Source: Gorsachius magnificus
Taxonomy: Eukaryota; Chordata; Aves; Pelecaniformes; Ardeidae
Assembly (NCBI GenBank): GCA_034008185.1
Contig: CM067081.1
Span: 31,246,806 to 31,310,805 of the forward strand
Length of the DNA stretch: 64,000 nucleotides
Direction: 5' to 3'
Position 1 is the stretch's first letter. Each line of letters starts with the position of its first letter. A program made the position numbers and the translations under genes. Positions 57,100 through 64,000 of this stretch are shown in pieces. Under the pieces are notes generated by a model. That model made no database searches, was not told the origin of the DNA, and was given only the letters and a program-made list of their open reading frames with translations.

Positions 57100-57950
57100 G
57101 AACACTTTATTGCCTTGTCTGTAACGGGCAGGGGTGCCCTGTGAAATAACAGCTGAGGAGGGGGAAGGCAGGAGCTGTCCGAACACCCCCGGGGAGGGGA
57201 AGCCCTGACAAGCGCCCCGAGGAGGGGACAAACCGGACGGTTCCGGGCATTTCGTTAGACACCTCCGAGCACCCGGTGGGCGAGAAGAGACCCGCGAAAG
57301 GCCGGGCAACGCACCCCCACACACACCTCCCTCCCCTCCCCTCCCCGCCAGCCGTCAGCGCCCGCTCCCCACCGCAGCGGGGCCGCGGCTCCCTCCGCCG
57401 GGGCAGGCCCCGGCCCGGCCCCCCCCCGCCGCCGCCGCCGCCGCCAGGCCCCCCCCCGGCCCCCCCCGGGCGCGCGCCGGTCCTCTCGGTCCCCCCGCCC
57501 CCCCGCCCCGCTCCGCCCCCATGGCCGCCCCGCTCCTCCCTCAGGGCGTCACCGCGACGGGGGCGTCCGGATGGCAGCCGCGGCTGACGGGCGGGCGCCT
57601 CGGCCAGTAGGGAGCGGGACTGGAAGGAGAGGGTGGGGCTTGTCCTGACGGGGCGGGCCGGCGGCAGAGGCGCGGCGGCGGCTGGCGGCGGGGGGCGGGG
57701 GGCGGGGGGCGGGCTCCCTCCCCTGTAGCGGGAGTTTGTCTTTGGCACGCACCCCGCCGCTCCGCTCTGCCCAGCGCGGTGTCGCCTCTCTGGGAGCCGG
57801 GGGGCCTCCACGGTGGCTGTCGGCCCTCTACACCTGCGGGCCCTTATCCTCGGCCCGGCCCGGCCCCCGGTGGCCTCCCGGGGAAAATCCAAGCCTTTCA
57901 CCCACGCCGCTTGCCTCCCCTGGGGAACGAGGGCAGAGCTTCCCCAGGTG
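57100..57950. promoter_or_regulatory. CpG island, likely CDADC1 promoter/exon 1
   Basis: A very GC- and CpG-dense block (densest 57180-57870) with GGGGCGGGG/GGGCGG Sp1-type sites, long C and G runs and no TATA box. It lies 2.2 kb upstream of the first CDADC1 exon found and is the only such island in the window, so it is the best candidate for the CDADC1 start of transcription. The long open frames on both strands across it are expected from GC-rich DNA. The exact transcription start and exon 1 are not resolved. Confidence 0.75.
57687..57713 (+). other. G-quadruplex-type motif
   Basis: Four G runs of three to six separated by single C (GGCGGGGGGCGGGGGGCGGG and on) match the G3+N1-7 quadruplex pattern on the plus strand. 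C runs at 57418-57510 give further candidates on the minus strand. Confidence 0.7.
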
Positions 57951-60900
57951 CCACTTTGTTGGTAGAAACTGTGTCTTCCCAGTGCGGATTGATTATACGG
58001 TGATTATACCTGCGTAGGAAAATTAGCAAGGCCTTGTCTGTAGGGAGCAAGCTATGAAAACAGATTATTTTCATCTTTAAAGATGGGTGTTGCGGCTGCT
58101 GCGACTAATTCGATGGCAGCCGGCAGGGATACCAAAACTTTTTATCGTGTATGAATCAACGTTTAGACTCAGTAAGACTGGCCCTGGTGTTGCTACTGTG
58201 GCTATCCAGGGCCATGGTGAGAGTAATGTTGGAAGAGAGCAGAAAAGGATTGGGTTTTCTCTATTTCTTTGCTTGTTTCTGTGGGGGTCTTTTGTTGGTT
58301 TGGGTGGGGGTTTTTTTAAATGATCTTTGTCTAGATTTGAGCCAATAGTTAAGGGTATATTTGCCTCTTGGCTATCAAGGCATTGGGCCTCTCAAAGGTG
58401 AGCTAGTTTGATGTGATTTATCTGCCTCTGTTCCTGGGCTAACAGGTTAATGGATGTTAAATTAGAATATACCCAGACTTCATGTTTAATATCTTCTATT
58501 AAGAGAATGACTTGTAATTAACTGGGTAATTCTTACTGATTACAAAAGGGCTTGTAGTATGCAATAGCTTCAACATTTTGAAACTTAATACAAGGGAGTT
58601 ACTTTGTCCTAAAACTGTGTATACTTATAAAGAAACCATGAATGGTTTGTAGAAGAAATGCAATACATCCCTGAAAGTGGTTGAGGTATCAGCTGAAAGT
58701 ACATGAAGTCTTACGGTCCCAGGAGGGCTGTGGACAGAGACTGGAGTGAAGAAAAAGAGGAGAATCAACTATATGTTGCAGTCATTAAAAATAAATGTCC
58801 AAATCCTTTTCCAGGAAATAATTCTCAAAGGGCAGGCTTTCAGAAGGAACCCAGTGCCCACAGAAGGACATTCAGAACTTTTGCTTTGTTTTTGTGGGTT
58901 AAATCTCTTGACAATGCTGTGGAGAGATGAAGAACAGACAGGGTACTAGCAGGCAAATCTGCTATACAGCTGAGGTGATGTTCACATCCCCTAATTAGTT
59001 TGCTACTTGGGTTTCCCCTTCTTTTTCTCTGGCAAAAGAAAATTTTCCTGAAGAGATGTATGCGGGATTCAAGGGCAGAAGGTTTTTTTTCCTCTCCCTG
59101 GGAAATCTGTTAAAAATAATGACTGTTCAGGGAAAGATCTGAAAATGCAGCTGAGGTTGCCCTTGTGACATTTCCAGGAACGTTACATCAGGATGCATTT
59201 GGTGGAGCTCCTGAAGTAGCTGGGCCTTGCTGCAGAGTCAGTCACCCTGTCTCGGAAGTGCTTGCCCCGAAGTTTGTACTCTTTGCCAGGGAAGCAGTGC
59301 AGCAAAAGTATGCTTGTGAAAGCCATCTCCCTCTGAAAGTTATGCTGCAAGTGCCATGTTTAATATACTTTAATTTCTGTGTATTTAGCTTGGATGTGGT
59401 TTAATTGTACATGGTATTTTATGCTCTGAAGAGAACTCAATATTTGTGTATGGCTATGGAAGTGTGAGAGAAGCAGGAAGAAGCCCAAGACTGACTGTAC
59501 CACTTCATGCCAATGCAAAATTGATTGTCTACTGCCTCATCTCCCCACTCCTAGGAACTGCTGTAAAACGGTGATGTTTGGGGTTGTGTTGGCTCTCTGA
59601 ACAACTGTGGTTAGCTGGGAAACAATTATGGCTGTCTCATGTAGTGGCCAAGAATATAGTTTCAGTGGTGTTTACCTTTGCAGGAGGCTGCAGCTGCCTG
59701 CTTGGACGGGTCAGCCAGCCTGGAAGGAGGTCTCAGAAAGTTATTTTCTGCAACAGGCGGCTCAGCTGCAAATGGTGCAGCTGGAGAAAGAACTGGAGCC
59801 TCTGCTGCTGTGCTTTACTTTCTGGTGTTATGACTGATTCAGGGTTTGTGCTCTGGCAGTTAATTCAGCTTTCACCATAGGCGTCTAGAGGGATGGGCCT
59901 GCATTAATAGGTTCTGCTGGGCTTCATGGCCTATATAAACCAAGGCATCTACCTATCACCTGTGGGCGTTTTGACCAGAGCCTCAGAGGTGGAGTGCTTA
60001 ATGTCTCTGCCACTTTTTCTAAATATCAGGGTATGTAAAAGCTGTTCTGTGGCTAAATTTTCAGAGATAAATCCATAAACTGCTATTGCGTATAAAACCC
60101 AAAATAATTATTCACAGCCAGTGACTATAAAATCCCATCTTGAAGAGTTTCAGAAGTGAGTCCTAGACCATCTAGGCTAAAAGGAATAATGACTAAAACA
60201 ACTAAAAACGACTAAAAGGATTCCTGAGGACACGACCTAAAGCAATACAGAATCTTATGTGAGTCTTGAACAAAGTTAATCTAAATCTAGAAACTAGATG
60301 ACAGCATGAATTAAGTTATGAATTGTTTCTGTCTGAGGATACTTTTGTTTCCCGTACGGCCTGTACTTGCTGTGCAAGTTACTGCTTACTGCCTGACTGT
60401 CCAAGATGAACTTTTTTCCCTTTTGGAAAAATTCCTTTCTAGACCCCATCTTTATGAAAGACTACAAAATTACATCTGCATTTACACTTGCCAATCTCCC
60501 AAATGTGTCTGGACCATTGCTGAAAGCAGAGGAGAGACATTTTGTATTAAAATAGATCTGCAGCAAGCTGTAGGGTAACACCTTTCAGTATGATCATCCC
60601 CTGGTATCCCAGAACCACTTGCAGAAGTCTCCCTGCTCTGTTAAGTTTCGTGGCGTTTTTTCCACTGTGTTGGAGAAACAACTTCTCTCACCAGTAGCTT
60701 GTTGATTCAGACCACAGTATTTGACTTAAGTGCCTAAAGTGCTTCCATTCACAGCTGGGCATGGAGGTGAGGTTCTCAGGGCTCAGCAAGCCCAAAGTAA
60801 GTGGAAATCAAGTTCACAGTAATAGTCACCTGTAAATTGCAATTACCTCATTGTGTTGTCTTCTTCATAAGAGAGGAGCCCACACGATTTACAGATATGC

Positions 60901-63900
60901 CCCATTCTATGCTGTTTTTTTAAATCTAATTCTCATTTTGAACTTAAAAGCTCTTGGTGTACTGGGGCTAAAGGATTTGCTGCTCCTGTTTGCTTCCCAC
61001 CAAAAGCTGCAGCTAAAAGCTAGAGGGCAGCTGATGGCAGCATCCCTGTGGAGCATGAGGAGGGCGCTCATTCACTCCAGGACCAAGAGAGACCGCGTCG
61101 TTCCCTAAAATCTGTCTAAACCAGAATGGCACCAACCCCAGCGCAGGAAGCATTCCTGCCCAGTGACTAAATGTGCTTCTTTTCGCAAGATGAAGTGGAG
61201 AAAAGGATGGCAGAGGAACATAATGAGGAAAAGGTGTTCTTAGCCTTGCTGTCCCTTTTACATACAATTCAAGGCAATTCAGCCTTTCCAGTTAATGACC
61301 ATGTTAGCCACTTCGAGTATGTCACTTTACAGGTCAGAAAGAATTTCTGGATGGGCCTTTTCTGCTTGAATCAGACCTGCTGGAAAAATCTACTGCTGCT
61401 CTCAACAGCTGCGGTTTGTTCCTGCATCTGTGTCTTAAAAATCCAATTCCTTCAAGTGACCGATTGCTTAACACCCCTCTCCCCCTGCCTTTTTTTTTTA
61501 CTTAGCAGACCCATTTGCTAGGATTTCTCATTCTAAGTCCCCTGGAAGGCTCTCATCTCAGATGTATTATGTTTTGATCTGGTAGACGAGAGAAAGCCCA
61601 TTCCTAAAGCTTACTCTGCCAAAATGTCCTTTGGAAGTTGTCAGGTCGGGTAGTCATACCACTTGCATTCTCAGACCTCTGATGTGTCTCTGTTTGTGAA
61701 GGTACCCTGTGATACCTTCAGTGCTACGAAGCTGTGTGATTGCCTTGGCTGACGAGCTTAAGGATTTTTGTCCTTATGAATAATTTAATAGCCATTCAAT
61801 ATAACAGTGTTTGCAGTGTTTACTCAGAACTTACGGAGCTGTCTTGCTGGCCTTCTGTGGTGCTTCTTGTATCAGCATCAGTACACTTACACACCCTCAT
61901 CTCAATGGTATCTGTGGACTCAAGAATCTCATTCCTCACTGCCGCCTGTTTGCGTATCTTTTGGGGTTGATTTGCTGAGAAAACTTATTCCTGCATCGCA
62001 GTTATCTGCTTTGCAGTGTCTTTCTGCATCTGTGTGCTGCAGGTTTTAGAACCTGAAATGTGGTTTCCTGCACTACCATTTACCCTCTTAATGCAGGTGA
62101 CTTTACACCTACCCCAAAGTCTTAGCTGGAGTATAATGATACACAGTGAAGCTGATCATCTGTTTGAAAACTAATAAGAAGAGCTTACTGTGCTTAATTC
62201 CTGGACTTTTGGATCTTTATTCATCTCTAGTAGTTCTGCTCTGACCCTTGGTTTGCCTTCTGGATTTAAAAAAAAAACAACCAACCAACCAAAAACCCCA
62301 GAAAACAAATATAAAAAAATCCCCAAACAACTCCTCTTAGAAAGTTTTATCAGTGAGCTATTAAGCGTTGCTGTAACAGCGAGGCCCATCAGTTCATACA
62401 GGAGATGTATTTGCATGGTACAAAGCAGATAACAGACTTTTTTTTTTTTTTTTTCCTCTCTGCAAGCCATGCTTAAGGACTTTCTGCTGGTGATACGTTT
62501 TTTGACAACTCATTAGAAGAAAACTTTTGCGCTGCTGTCAGGCAAAACCAGATACATCCTTCAGCCTCATCAGTCTGTTAAGTATGAAAAAAATATCTGT
62601 TAACCTAATAATTGAAATGTCATCAAGCAAGCAAACAACCAGGAATTAATTACATTAATTAAAACAATTATGAGAGGAAAATAAATAGATTTATAAGCAA
62701 GATGGCAATTTCTTCCTTCCAGTGCATTGCATTAAGAAGGGGCTGCCTGTACCTGTTGGAGGACAGGCTCTCACCTAGAGACAAAGGCATCTGCCGCACA
62801 TCAGCTCAGCCACAGCTCGGTGTTCCGATGGGACGTAAACCTGGGAGCGCTGACGCTCCAGACTTAGAGTCAAGTTTGCTGGTGCTCTGTTCTCCACAGA
62901 TGCTGCATTTCACCTCTGTGATGGATGCACTCGACTCCTTGACCAAACTATTAACTGTTTGGTTCAGGCTCCAAAGGAGCTAAAGGCCTCAGCCGTTACC
63001 AGGCCAAGAATTTCTCTAGTTCCAACCTGTTCTCGGAAAACCCACACAGGAACAGGGTGACATGGTGAGTATTGATGCCTATGGGCTTGGAAACTGGAAC
63101 GCCAATCATATGATTAACACATGAATAGCAGGTGGTTCTTCACAAAGAAAGGTGTGGGTACAAGGAGTGTCATGCTTACCTTTTGAACTGCAGGTGATTT
63201 GACTATAAGCCAACTACTTTACTCCATAAATATGACAGCCTGACTGAGCCTTCTTTGAGCTCTCTCTGCTAAGCAGCTGGCTGCATGGTGGTGATCGCCC
63301 CTTGAGCTGGGACGCCTCCCGAGGTTACTCCTTGAGGCTGAGACCCCTTACCAATTGCAGATCTTTGGTAAGTGACTGATATCGCACATAACCTTGAATT
63401 ACAGTGCACTAAGATTGTTGTTTTGGTAAGTTTGACTGAGTGTTGGTAACTTTGAATCATTATTATATCCTCTGCAGTAAGTAACAGAGTAAACCTTGCG
63501 ACTGAAGTCTCGCTTTTACAACACCATATCTCAATAAACCCACTGTTGCTGCAGGAGAGGGGAAAACTCAGCCTCTTTCCAGGTTCCTCTTCTGCAGCTG
63601 TGGACAGCCTCTGCTTTAATGGGGTCAAAACACAGCTTGTCTTTGGGGCATATTTGCACAGCACAGGCAAAGAGCAGACCTAAATTCAAATTAGGGAACT
63701 GATTTCCTTGTTAAGATGGGCAAAATTTGTTGCTACACATTTGTTGGGCCTTATGCTTTCTTTCTTAATCGGTTTAGTTGCGGGCCAGTCCATGCTGGTA
63801 TCCTTGATTTATAGCAGAAGCCGAAGCCAGGCTGTGTTTTTGTTGCTTTCAAAGACTTCCTGGAATTGCTTTGCAACCTTTGTAGAGCTTCAGAGTGCGG

Positions 63901-64000
63901 AAACATTGCAGAGTCCTGCAGTGCGTGGGTACCCCCAGTATAGCAGCAGACAGGTACTGAGTCTTGTGGAGCTGAAATGGGCTTCGTGACACTCAGCAGG
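57951..64000. other. Region upstream of CDADC1, no gene identified
   Basis: 6 kb with only short open frames (up to about 116 codons) that I do not recognise and that show no linked splice sites. It contains scattered A/T runs (for example 62269-62276, 62439-62454). No CR1, LTR, tRNA or rRNA was seen. It could hold a divergent non-coding transcript from the CpG island, but nothing in the sequence proves it. Confidence 0.6.

Noticed and set aside
57107..57901. 264-codon minus-strand open frame across the CpG island
   Set aside because: Composed mostly of Gly, Arg, Pro and Ala with no domain; long open frames on both strands are expected in such GC-rich DNA, and no segment matches the CDADC1 N terminus.
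63708..63989. 93-codon open frame with a hydrophobic N-terminal stretch near the window end
   Set aside because: The hydrophobic segment looks like a membrane helix, but there is no recognisable family, and single open frames of this size are common by chance in 6 kb.
1..64000. CRISPR arrays, rRNA, tRNA genes, prokaryotic operons
   Set aside because: No regularly spaced repeats, no rRNA-like sequence and no complete tRNA cloverleaf was seen; gene structure is eukaryotic throughout.

Overview
This is vertebrate nuclear DNA, almost certainly from a bird. The two host genes have short coding exons bounded by GT-AG introns. The dominant repeat is CR1, the main avian LINE, with its typical 3' end made of the repeated octamer ATTCTATG. 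There is also a pair of avian-type solo LTRs. I cannot name the species. Nothing bacterial, plasmid-like or CRISPR-like is present.

Layout. (1) 1-33.1 kb, + strand: the 3' part of CAB39L (MO25-beta, the scaffold of the LKB1-STRAD kinase complex). Seven coding exons lie between 3377 and 31429 and encode 300 residues; the first ~37 residues are upstream of the window. Introns hold CR1 copies at 2.2-2.9, 6.6-9.9, 14.0-14.3 and 28.6-29.0 kb. The copy at 6.6-9.9 kb keeps a complete-looking ORF2 (endonuclease plus reverse transcriptase) broken only by one in-frame stop. (2) 33.1-44.5 kb: the space between two convergent genes, with a GC-rich unique stretch (36-38.3 kb), an old CR1, SINE-like relics, and two solo LTRs of one family in opposite orientation (39.5-40.1 and 40.6-41.2 kb). 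(3) 44.5-57.9 kb, - strand: CDADC1, a protein with two cytidine/dCMP-deaminase domains. I could place eight coding exons (54964 down to 44490, 464 residues). The first coding exon and one short internal exon of the mammalian gene were not found. A GC- and CpG-rich block at 57.1-57.9 kb is the likely CDADC1 promoter. (4) 58-64 kb: no recognisable gene.

The tail-to-tail order of CAB39L and CDADC1 is the order I know from human chromosome 13q14, which supports both identifications. The two genes are neighbours rather than members of one pathway: CAB39L acts in kinase activation, CDADC1 in nucleotide deamination. I do not see a new multi-gene system. The items most worth checking are the single-stop CR1, the inverted LTR pair between the gene ends, a ~115-bp repeat present in two adjacent CAB39L introns, and the unresolved 5' part of CDADC1.
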